DNA of 64,000 nucleotides, taken from the NCBI GenBank assembly GCA_010015655.1, contig ML976737.1, forward strand, positions 1-64,000, in the 5' to 3' direction. The stretch comes from Bimuria novae-zelandiae CBS 107.79 (lineage: Eukaryota > Ascomycota > Dothideomycetes > Pleosporales > Didymosphaeriaceae). This document shows positions 41,205 to 51,600 of the stretch, piece by piece (the stretch's first letter is position 1; each line of letters starts with the position of its first letter). Below the pieces are notes generated by a model. The model saw only the letters and a list, made by a program, of their open reading frames with translations, did not search any database and was not told the DNA's origin. A program made the position numbers and the translations under genes.

Positions 41205-42980
41205 TCACGCAGGCCTCTTGCCGCCTTTCGATTTCCTCGGCCTGCCCAGAAAGCTCCTCGCCTGCTTAAACTCACGCTTCTCCTTGACTCCTCTCTTCCC
41301 GATACCCGCACTCCACGTCGGGACCGCATCCGGCGCATCCAATTCCACGTTGTACGTCGCATTGCTCGGCGTGATCTTAAACTGCATCGTCGCGTTGCCC
41401 TCGCGGTAGTCGCTAGTAGGCGTGCCAACAGTCTTGTAGTCAGCCTCGTCCTTGACACATATCTGCCCAGTCGCGATATCACTCTGGTTCAGCGCACGTT
41501 CAAAGATCTCCAGCGCGGCGAGCGGTTGATAGAACGGGACTTCGTGGCCAGACTCGTAGATGCGGAGGAAGGAGAAGAGACCAGACTGGCGGACCTGGCC
41601 GTGAACTTTGTGGTCCGACGTGCTGATATTGACGAAGCCGGCCTCGGCGTAGCCCGTCGCATTGATGAGAGTGGCAACCTCCTGCCCGCCGAGCCAGTTG
41701 CAGATGTAGTCGGCGTCGCCGTAGTACAGCATGACCTGGACCCCGGCATCGAGAAGCTTCCTGCATGCTTCAATCGTCCCAGATTCGCGGTCGTCGTCGC
41801 CCGTGTTACCAAACGCGCTGCTCACTATGCTCGAACTCTCACTAAAATTCTGATATGCGCCGATAGCCTGTTGGACCTCCGGCGTGTTGAGATATGTGAC
41901 GTAGTAGCTGTAGGGGAACGGGTTTGGCGCAAGATAGCGCATGTCGTACTCATCGCGCCCAGAGTACAAGTCGTAAGGATATTCGACTTTGCTGTAGCAA
42001 AAGTCGTCGGCGGCTGAGCACACTGCGTTCGAGCCCGTCGAGCGGCAATCCAGGGTACGATCAAGACAGTTGCCCGCACCGTAGAGGCTGTTGTTCCACT
42101 CGGCGATGACAGTGTCGTTGTAAGGCATGTAGTCATATGTGTTGCCACCCATTGCGAACTTGTAGTAGGCTTCGTACTGGATGAGTGGGTCGAACCAGCC
42201 GTTGCCGATCAATACATTTTCGAGGTTGATGTGGTGAGCTCCGGAGATGTTCTTTGCATTCTGATCAAGAATGTAAGCGTTAAAAACAGGTGCATAGTGT
42301 CCACCGTAGGACTCTGTGGTAAAGCTGAACCCGTTCCTAGAGTACTGGGGAAATGCGCCCATGAAACCCTGCAGCGTCTTCCACATGCCGGATGCTGCAT
42401 CCTCAGTCTTGTTGGGTACCGATTGAATCAATGGTTTGGAGTATGTTGCACATGTACCAAAACCTTGCGCGTACTCCGGACAAGTTGCATTTGGCAGCTG
42501 AACGAGGTGCCCACTATTATCCTTGTATCCTGGGATCGGGACAGAGTATGAGAATCCTACGGTGGAAGGTTGGTCAATGAACAGTATGTTGCTCGCATTG
42601 CTCCATGAGTACGGGTTGTTGAAGGGCTTGAGATCGGGGCCTACACCACAAGGCCCAAGTTCTTGGAAGAGACCGATCATGGAAGAAGAGCCGGGTCCGC
42701 CATTGATCCAGACGGTCAAGGGTGCAGTTGTAGGATCTTGGTTTCGTGCTTCGAAGAACCACCAGAAGATATGCTGGTCTTTTTCGATGTCTGCGTAGCC
42801 CGAGTAGCTCTTGACATTGGGATCGAGTTCGCAGATGCCCGTTGGTACTTCCTTGTACCGAACGCTGACGTTTGCGAATCCAAGCTTCTCTATGAGGTCT
42901 GTCGGAGCCGGCACGAACTGTGCGCAGGCACTGCCAGCAAGCAGTGCTGTTGCGGCTAGCTTGTATGCCGACTTCATCAC
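41205..42980 (-). CDS. secreted serine carboxypeptidase (peptidase family S10), 591 aa
   Basis: Single exon. Signal peptide at residues 1-20 (KLAATALLAGSACA|Q). The S10 fold is clear: the oxyanion/substrate block LTVWINGGPGSSSMIGLFQE (~88-107), PYSWSNASNILFIDQPSTVG (123-142), catalytic Ser224 in TTESYGGHYAP, the catalytic Asp in LYYGDADYICNWLGGQEV (Asp422/424) and catalytic His479 in IYESGHEVPFYQP. Several Cys pairs and N-glycosylation sites fit a secreted enzyme. It removes C-terminal residues from peptides at acidic pH. The C-terminal ~50 residues are basic (KRGVKEKREFKQARSFLG...), unusual for a plain secreted enzyme. It sits as a normal-GC gene only 160 bases from the piggyBac relic. Confidence 0.93.
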   Translation of the reverse strand: MMKSAYKLAATALLAGSACAQFVPAPTDLIEKLGFANVSVRYKEVPTGICELDPNVKSYSGYADIEKDQHIFWWFFEARNQDPTTAPLTVWINGGPGSSSMIGLFQELGPCGVGPDLKPFNNPYSWSNASNILFIDQPSTVGFSYSVPIPGYKDNSGHLVQLPNATCPEYAQGFGTCATYSKPLIQSVPNKTEDAASGMWKTLQGFMGAFPQYSRNGFSFTTESYGGHYAPVFNAYILDQNAKNISGAHHINLENVLIGNGWFDPLIQYEAYYKFAMGGNTYDYMPYNDTVIAEWNNSLYGAGNCLDRTLDCRSTGSNAVCSAADDFCYSKVEYPYDLYSGRDEYDMRYLAPNPFPYSYYVTYLNTPEVQQAIGAYQNFSESSSIVSSAFGNTGDDDRESGTIEACRKLLDAGVQVMLYYGDADYICNWLGGQEVATLINATGYAEAGFVNISTSDHKVHGQVRQSGLFSFLRIYESGHEVPFYQPLAALEIFERALNQSDIATGQICVKDEADYKTVGTPTSDYREGNATMQFKITPSNATYNVELDAPDAVPTWSAGIGKRGVKEKREFKQARSFLGRPRKSKGGKRPA

Positions 42981-43640
42981 GAACGGAATCTGTAGTAACT
43001 ACACTAAGTGCGTCAGTAGCTAGCTTTTCTTTTAGTAATTGCAGCTTACCTGCGATCAATTGCCCTAATCGCTCTCACGCTTGTAGCGTCCCAATTCTCT
43101 CGCAAGAACCTACGAGCAGACAAATTTCCAGGCACGCGCTCACAGCCTGTCCACCGGGACCGATCCAACCCTTAAAAGCCTCCCAAGCACTAGGATAAGC
43201 TTCAACCACCGTGCAGTAAGCTCAGTCCAGCTCCCCGCACCGTTGCATGAAGGATGCGATAAGCATGCCACCTGCCTGTAGTGGTTAAATAATGAGCGCG
43301 GGTTCCTAGCGCACTACCCTGGTCGAGAAGTTGACCTGCAGAGCTTTTTCGATAACGTTGCCTAGGCAGCTGGACGAGTACCTAGACAGAGCTTGCGCTC
43401 AGATGACCCAGTCCATATCACCGTGTGTTGCAATGCCAATTAAAGTCACATTCCAGTGGCGATCAACGCTTGAACTTTGAGGGACTGCACAGTTCCTCCC
43501 AATCGCATTCAGTGGAATGAGTGCTCTGCTTTCCATTGATTTTAAGCTCCGGCTACAAAAGCTTGATGGAGCTTGACGGCCGTTATCGATAATACGAAGG
43601 AGCTCGATTTTATTGATTCTCCACCCGACCTTAGCATGCG
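42981..43640. promoter_or_regulatory. 5' flank of the carboxypeptidase up to the AT-rich boundary
   Basis: Normal-GC sequence until about 43,640, where composition drops sharply. Presumed promoter; no gene seen. Confidence 0.4.
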
Positions 43641-45162
43641 GGGCACCCTAAAATAATATTTAATTACCTTATAAAATTATATATAAATAGAATATTTTTT
43701 TAGGTTTTTAAATATAAAAATACTAAAAATGGACTTCTTAAAGTTTAATTTATACGTATATAGACTTTTCTTAGTATTAAGGTATACTAGATAACCTTAG
43801 CTATTATAGAAATTATTATTTCCGCTATACTTAATACTATAATAAATAATTTTAGGGATATAATTAATTTACTTATTTATTTATTTTTAAAGGATATTTT
43901 ACTATTACTACTCCTCTTATTATTAGTCCTTACTTTTATAGGAAGACTATAGTATTTCTTTTATTATATAACGCTAAATCTATAGCTAGACATGCTCTAA
44001 CGCGTTAACGTTTAGTACGTATCTTAGTTACTCTAATTTATTAATTTTATATATAGTAAGGTAATTTTAAGTAATATAAAAAGTATAAGTAAGAACGCTA
44101 TCCTCTAATAAGATAACTTTTATACCTTATTTTTTAAAGTTATTAAGCTAGAAGACTACTTTCTTAAGGCACTTTTTATAATAATAATACTTATTAATAC
44201 TATCGCGTTAACGCTAGCCGCGAGTATAGTTATTCTTTTTTATATACTACTATTTCTGCGAGCGTAAGTTAAGGTTATTAGTATCTATCTCTCTAAGAGC
44301 GTCGTATGCGAGATACTACGCGTAGTAAGCCTTTTATTAGTACTCCTTATTCCCCTTATTTAGGGCATTATTAGTAGCTAGTTTTTCTAATTCTATTTCT
44401 TTTCTGTAGATAAAATAAGGACCCTTATAACTGTAGGTAAATGCGCCGTAAAATTAAAGTTTATAGTACTTTTAAATATAGTTATACTTAATATTAATAT
44501 TATACCTTTTTTTAATACTAAAACTAAGCTCTCTATATGCCACGCTACTTACTAATTTAAGCTAAAGTTTTATCTATATATATATAAGTTCTAAAATTAA
44601 ATCCTAAGCTATTATTATAATTATACTAATTAGGGTTATGCGCGAGCGCCTAAGTATAATAATCTTATATTTTATTATCTATTAATAGTAGTTTCTACCT
44701 AGGTTTTCTGCATGCGTACCCCGTATTATACATAACGTTTTTAAACGTAGAGACGCTTATAGGCGGCAGCTTATCGAAATCTCTATCCTTAATTGCCTGT
44801 AGAGGCTCCTTCTCGTGGTGTGCGCGATCCTGGGTAACAATGGCGATGATGCGCTGCTTCTGCGCATCCGTCAACAATGCCTTCCTGCCACGACCTAACA
44901 CTGTTTCATAGAGAGATGGATCTGTGATAGGAAGTCCTTCTTCTTCTGCTCTTGCAGTAACTCGCTGTATAAGCTTTGCAATTGTACTTTTGCTGACGGG
45001 CGGCACAAAGAGTTCTGCGATCTCTTTATTTGTTGCTGTGCCAAAAACTGACGCGCTGACTGCGAAAGCTCTCTCTACTACGGTAAGTTCGCGTTTCGTG
45101 GTCTTTTTTGTCTAAGGTTTTTAGATTTTATACTTGTAAGGCTTACGGCGAGAAATAGGCAT
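43641..45162 (-). pseudogene. Tc1/mariner-type transposase relic
   Basis: From ATG at 45162: MPISRRKPYKYKI, stop, KP, stop, TKKTTKRELTVVERAFAVSA, then NKEIAELFVPPVSKSTIAKL (helix-turn-helix) and a well-kept 103-codon open part (44695-45006) with VLGRGRKALLTDAQKQRIIA and LPPISVSTFKNVMYNTGY. Past 44,700 the DNA is heavily AT-rich, but LGFNFRTYIYIDKTLA still echoes the first catalytic Asp block of this family (GFDFRTVVFTDET). The left end is not defined. The 5' third escaped damage that ruined the rest. Confidence 0.65.
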
Positions 45163-45415
45163 ATTTTTAATATATATAGAATATTATAGGTGGGTAGATT
45201 GTAGAGAGAGATTTGAAGTTACGATGTTGCGGATAGCCAGGTGGGGCGTGCGCCAAGGGCGAATCAATAAAAACGAGCTCCTTCGTACATTGTACGAGGG
45301 ACTACCATATATGCGGGGTCAATGCGCGCCGAGCCTCAATGCGCGCTCCACACGAAAACATCCTAAACTCTAACACCACCTACTATAGCTAATATAGAGT
45401 CTATTAAGGCTGCGC

Positions 45416-45811
45416 TGTAACAGGAACAATCGCTCGTCGACACGAGAACCCTTGGCCGGTCAAGACAGGATTCGAGATCATCCGAAAACCGACACTCATC
45501 CGTATCGGACCAATTTCGGATCTATCAGACCGATGGGGAACTACGGATCCGATTCGGACCTATTTCGGATCCATCAGACCGACGGTCAACCTATGGCAGA
45601 TATGTGCTAGCTAGCCATCTGGGAAGAGGTGTATTTAGAGGAGCTTGGGGCCTTTGTAGTTCAGTACCTTTTCCGTATCCTTTCGTACCAGGCCTATAGG
45701 CACTTAATTCATTCGAGGCTACATTCTTATACACGCACTCCCATATGCCTCTGCTAGGAGATACGCCAACATCGATCCTTTGAGTGACCTGCGCCGATAC
45801 ATGCGCTTACA
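45416..45811. repeat. isolated LTR-like segment (396 bp)
   Basis: Begins TGTAACAGG and ends GCGCTTACA, so the ends match as TGTAA/TTACA. It is normal-GC inside AT-rich flanks. It holds two copies of TTTCGGATC(T/C)ATCAGACCGA about 57 bases apart. No 5-bp duplication is visible beside it (TGCGC versus GTTAT), and no partner LTR is in the window, so it is either half of a broken element or not an LTR. Confidence 0.35.
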
Positions 45812-45892
45812 GTTATATATAATTACTATTATTTATAAAATTTATTAACTATATAGAAATTATAAAGAAGTATAGTGTTATATACTTTACCT

Positions 45893-47919
45893 TAACGTAA
45901 AGATACTAGGCTAAAACGCAGGCGCGTATAGCTAAAGAAATTAACTAATAAAAACTTAGTCCTTAATAAGAGCAGGAGCTTATACGCTATATAAAAAAGC
46001 TTACTTAATAAGACCTACTACTTATAAGATAAATAATCTAAAGTTTTATAGTATATATAGCTAAAAAAACTAGGCTAGTAAATGGGTTAGAATTGGTTAG
46101 GGTTAGGTCGGATCCACACGGACTAGGACACTAAAAATCTAATTTTTACTTCTTAATATCTTACTTAATTCTAAACTTATATTGATATAATTTCATGTAA
46201 GGTATATATATATATAAAGACTAATATATTAAAATCTTATATAATTTTAACTACGCTAGAGTCTACTCTATCTATTATTTATAAGTTTTGTTTTAATAAA
46301 TAATTAGAAAACAAAGGGCTAAGATTAATAGAATTTCCTAAAATTTCAATATATTATTCTTTCTATATATACACACCTTACATTAAATTCGTATTGATAT
46401 ATCTTTAGTATTAGGTAAGATATTAAGAAGTAACGATTAGATTTTTAGTGTTCTAGTCTGTGCGGATCTGACCCAGCCCTAATCTAACCCTAAACCATTT
46501 ACCAATGTAGCTAAAATTAGTATTAATATATACTAGGTTAATTAATTTATTAAGTAGAATGGTACCTAGCTTATTTTACGCTAGATAGTAATTACTACTA
46601 GGCTAACTTAGAGGCAAAGTACCGCCTATATTCTTATTTCTTTATAGTAGAAAATAAGCTATTATAGCACTAAAGCTCGCTATTTATATAATATAAATAA
46701 AAAAGGTATTCCACTTAGTATTGTCTTTTGTTTAAAGAGGATCTTTAGTAGACAAATATACAAAAGTTAGAAAATAAGGTAGGTAATTTAAAATAGTAGT
46801 TATAAGTAAATCTAAATTCTAGCCTATATATACGCTAATAGAGTAGCGCTAGATCTAGCGCTTATCTATTAGATAAGTCTTTAAGGCCTATAATTAAACT
46901 AAGTAAAAAAAAATTAACCCTATACACTACTTAGTCTTTATTACCTTATTAGGCTTAGCCTAGATAAATAATACTATAGACTTTACGTAGGTTAAATAGT
47001 TGTTTAATTATTATATCAAGGAGAAACTTAACGCTACTACTAGTTACTTATTCTTAAATATTATAAATTCTACCTTTCTGAAAATATTATTAGCTACTAT
47101 AATTAAAATAAGAATCTTTTTACTATATTTCTACCTTATTTAACGCATAATCTGTAGCCACTTAATATTATTATATTAAGGCCTTTTTTTATTACTTAAT
47201 TAGCTAAGCTCTTAGCCTTTCTATATAAAAGCTAGGGGCTATTACTAGTTACTAAAAAAGACTTTTCAGTCTATTTTAGAAAGTCTAGTATATCTTATTT
47301 AAGTAGCTTTTAGTTTTTAAGGCTCCTAAGGCTATAAATATATTACGACTTAATCTAAAGGCTATACTTAAAAGATTTACTTAAAATAGGCCACTTAGGC
47401 AAGAATTAAAAAAAGGTTTAACCTTAGTACTTAGCGTATTTAACTAGAGGATAGTTAACTAGTTTATAAAAACTATAGTAGGTATAGGAAAGTGGTAAAG
47501 AAGTAAAAAAGCTAGGCTAAATAGTATACTTAATTATAGTATTAAAATAGTAACTATAATATCAAGATAAGGGCCTAAGAGCAGTACTAGGTAATAAAAA
47601 AGAAAAAAAAGCCTAGTAAGTCTTCATAGCTTATTTAGCCTTATAAGTACTATAGAGGAGCTATTTTTTAGTTACTAAGCTATATAAAAAAGTACGTAAC
47701 TATCTATAATAAAAAGAGGCTAATAAGGAATAACTATAGCTCTAGAAAAGTAAAGTAGCGAAGGCCCGTAAAGTTAGTAAGTAGTTTAAGTTAAAGCTAC
47801 TATAAGAGAGACGTTTTATAAGGGCTAAAGAATTAAGGAGTTTAAGTAAAAGAAAAGGCTAATTAAGTTACTAAGTAAGTATAAAAGTAGTAACGTATTC
47901 TACTAATAAGCTAACTACC
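45893..47919 (+). pseudogene. pogo/Fot1-type DDE transposase relic, interrupted by a MITE
   Basis: Reading the plus strand with stops ignored gives AKEIN**KLSP**EQELIRYIKKLT (DNA-binding region of pogo-like transposases). After the 46,078-46,502 insertion come ISINIY*VN*FIK*NGT, ARYLYNINKKGIPL (the N-x-DEKG block) and, at the end, a Lys/Arg-rich coiled tail (ARKVSK*FKLKLL*ERR). Stops are TAA/TAG where Gln or Trp is expected. The sequence continues past the gypsy insertion at 54,910, beginning with the duplicated CTAGC. Confidence 0.6.
46078..46502. repeat. MITE with long terminal inverted repeats (425 bp), inside the pogo relic
   Basis: The left end GTAAATGGGTTAGAATTGGT and the complement of the right end GTAAATGGTTTAGGGTTAGA start two arms that stay alignable for over 100 bases (both then hold CACTAAAAATCTAAT and TTACTTCTTAATATCTTAC). 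Differences are mostly transitions. No coding frame. The target duplication is unclear. Confidence 0.6.
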
Positions 47920-47924
47920 CTAGC

Positions 47925-48373
47925 TATTATGAGGCTCTTACACCTTGTTCCGATCTAGGTTAGGGCAGTAAGGTATCGTAGTACTTTATAAATTATTTAG
48001 TAGTATAAGTTGATGTAACACTTAGCGTAAGGCTAGATAATTTAATCTTATAATAAAATAAGATAACTATTAGTTTATATAGGAGAACGTACTCGCACAG
48101 AAGATATATAAGTTAACTATAAAGAGTATAATAAAGGAAACCGTCCTATATATATATCCTCCTTATCCTATAGAATCCCACGATGTCCTATGTCCTGGCA
48201 TCGTAGGATCCTATAGGATTTCCTGGGACGTTACGTGAGCAGGGGTCACGTGGTCCCACGGTGTCCTATGGTCTTGGCGTCTGGGACAGCCTGGAACGTT
48301 AAGTAAGCCTAAGGTAGGGCCCGGATGCCGTCATAAGGCTCTCCGTCCCACCGTTAACTTCTGGACCGTAACA
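47925..48373 (-). repeat. 3' LTR of the gypsy element
   Basis: Matches 54461-54909. The start at 47925 reads TATTATGAGG where the other copy has TGTTATAAGG, so its terminal TG has become TA. In the last ~200 bases I count 14 differences between the LTRs, 13 of them transitions. Confidence 0.85.
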
Positions 48374-48393
48374 CTATCCTCCTCCTTCCTCTA
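48374..48393 (-). other. polypurine tract
   Basis: The minus strand reads TAGAGGAAGGAGGAGGATAG directly before the 3' LTR start (TGTTACGG), the expected position of the plus-strand primer of an LTR element. Confidence 0.7.
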
Positions 48394-48639
48394 CATGTCC
48401 TTATGCAGTAGCTAATATCTTTTTAAAGTATCTTTTATTATTATTTTATTAGAGGTTAAATAAATTTAATTAATTAAATTACTATAGTATCCTGTAAATA
48501 CTGCGCGAAGAAGGGTTTAACCTATAAGCTATTATTTTTTAAGATATAGTATAGTAACTATTATAAGAATAGCGTTGCGAAGTATAAGCTAGTAGAACTT
48601 ATAGTTCTAATTTTTTTTTTATTAATTTTAAGATAGATA

Positions 48640-51600
48640 GGCTTAAGCGCCTAAAAGAAGTAATAGTAATGAAAAAAAGTAGTTATAATAGCCTTCTAAG
48701 CTACTTATAGTAAAAGAAAAAAGTTACTAAAATAAAAGCGTTTACTTAAAAAGCGTAAAAAAAAGCTGCTTACTAACTTAATAAAATTTATTCAAGAGAT
48801 TAAACGTCTTAAGGAGATAAAATTATTAGACTAAAATATTACTTAATTAGAAGGGGGTCTTATACCTAGCTTTTTTACCTTAGACTAGTTTGTTTATCCT
48901 CTACCTTTTAATTTTAATAATCTTAAACCTTTAGTCTTAGCTTCTTTAGATACTCTTAATAGAACTTCTTTAAGGTCTCTTTATAGTTAATAAGGTTCCT
49001 TACTAGTTTTTATATATTATAGCTCTCTAGCTATCCTTCCTATTTTACTAAGTACTTATACTAATGCCTAATCTTTTATAGATTCTTAATTACCTTAACC
49101 TTGTACTCCTTATCCTTAAGTTTAAGTTATATTTTTAGTTCGGCGTTTAGTGGTGCTGGTTCTAATAATAACTTATAGAAGACTAGGTAGATACGTATAT
49201 TTATAAGTAATTATAATTTAAAATTTACTAGTCCTCTAACCTTTTAAACTTTAAATAGTCCCTTTTAAAGGTTATCTAGTTTTTTACTTAGTCTTATTAT
49301 TTTAAAGTTTTTTTTATAAGAGGAGGACTTTATCTCCCTTCTTAAAAGTTAGTTCTATAATCCTTTTTTTATTTACCTATTACGCTATTTATTTATTACG
49401 CCGCGTAATATTCTTGTGTAGTGTTTTATATAGATCCTATATAAGTTTAGTTTTATTAGCTACGTCCTTCGCAATGCTTTAGATATCTAATAGATCCTAG
49501 TAAGTCGTCGATTCACATCCATGGTTAGCATAGTATGGCGAGTACCCTATAGTCGCCGATCTTGCGCTATTGTATACCAGTTAAGCTATTAGTAATAGCT
49601 TAACCTAATTATCTTAAAGCTTATTTATATATATCTAAAAATATTATTCTAGCGTTTAGTTCGTACGCTCTATTTAGCTATCTATTTTAAAATAAAAACT
49701 TATCGTGAGCTTATGCTTAATCCCTAATTTAGCTATAAATATAGTTTAATATAATAATGTAAATATCTTAGCCCTATCTATAATAAATTTATTAGGTCGC
49801 CTAACCTACAATATTAGTTTTTATTTTACTATATAGACTAGTTCTTTTACTAATATAGCTTCCCTAATTAGCATAAACCTTAACTCCTTAGTAAGTTAAT
49901 AAATTATAACTAAGATTAAGTTATAGGGATCCTTATTTCTTAGTGCTAGTAATGCTAGTAGCTTTATAATAAAGTCTATAGTTACACTAGACTATGTCCT
50001 TAGGGGTAGCTTTAGTAGTTATAAGAGGCTATAGGGCTTATATCTTTTAGGCTTATTCTTATAATAGGCTAAATAGTTGCCTAGTACCTTCTATACTACC
50101 TAGTACCTTCTATACTACCTAGTATAGCCTAGAGATAGCATATTTATTTGCAATTTAACGCGTTATTTTAATAATTTTTAGGTGTCCCTAGTCCTTATCT
50201 TCGTGTAACCTCTTAATTAGTAACAGAGCTATTTACTTACTAATTTAAATATAGTTTTAATAGTCTTGTGCTATCGCTCTTATAGCTTAGTAAAGGTTAT
50301 ACGCTTGGCGGTCTTTGTCTATAAGCCTACTATAGTCCTATATCCTATTCATAGCTAGCCTATAATAGGTAAAGTCTATGCGTCGCACCTCTAGTGCTGG
50401 CGTAAGCTATATTTTATTATAGTAAAGGGTTCTATCCTTTGCGTAGGTTAAAATTACGTTATAGTTATCTTTATTATTTTCCTCCACGAGATCTAATTAT
50501 TTACTAAGTATATCTATTATAGTATTTATATTTCCTAGTGAATGCGTAATACGGAAGTTAAATTTTACTATTTACTTAGACTATCTAGCCTATTATTTTT
50601 TAAGCTTTTTAGTCGTTATAAAGCGTGTTAGATTAAGGTAATTAGAAAATACTTTTATTTAGTATTTAGCTCCGTTAAGCTATGATTTTTATTACTTAAA
50701 ATAGTTAATAATTATTAGTAGTTCTTTATTATAAATTTTATAATTAAGCTTTACTCCTAAGATCTTTCTTGCATAATAGAAGACTAGTCTCTACTTCTTA
50801 TTATTATATTCTTATAGTAATATAGCCCCTAACGCATAATCTAATGCGTCTATGTAGATATAATATTGCTGCTCTAGGTCGTATATCTATAGTAGGGGTG
50901 TCGTTAGGAATAGGCGCTTTAGCTATTTAAAGGCTTACTTCTCTACTTCCTGTAGAGGTTGCTATTTTCCTATTTTTATAAGTTCTATTAGTAGAGCGGT
51001 AACTTTTAAGTAGTTCCTAATAAATTTGCGATAGAAGTTAGTAAAGCCTAAAAAGGATTAAATATCCTTTACTAATTTAGGTAGTAATTATTCTTTTATT
51101 ATTGTAATCTTCTTTAGGTCTATTTTAATATCTTCCTAAAATATTATAAATCCTAGGTATTCCGTTTCCGTGACGTGGAATTTATATTTTTTAAGGTGTA
51201 GGAGTAATTTATGCTCTTATAACTTTTATAATATCTTATAAACATGTTCCTTATGTTCTTCTAGGGTTCCGCTTAAGTATATTAATATATCGTTAAGGTA
51301 TGCCGTATAGAATACGTCTAAGTATTTATATAATACTTAATTTATAAGTTCCTAAAAGGTTACTAGTACATTAGTTAGCCCTATTAGTATAACTATATAC
51401 TTAAAGAGGCTATATCGCGTGCGGAAAGCTATTTTCTATTTATAACTTTTTACTATTTAGATCCTATAGAATTTATCCTAGACGTTAAATTTCGTAAACT
51501 ACTTAGCTCCTTAGAGTTAATCTATAAGCTCTGTTATTAGGGGTAATAAGTAGTAGTTTTTAACTATAACAGCATTTAGCTATTTATAATTTATATAGAG

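Noticed and set aside
41040..42017. 325-codon plus-strand open frame
   Set aside because: Fully antisense to the carboxypeptidase, which has clear catalytic residues; Arg/Val-rich shadow product.
46078..46502. GGTTAGGGTTAGG and CCCTAATCTAACCC look like telomere repeats
   Set aside because: Only one or two units, facing each other as ends of a MITE-like inverted repeat; no tandem array.
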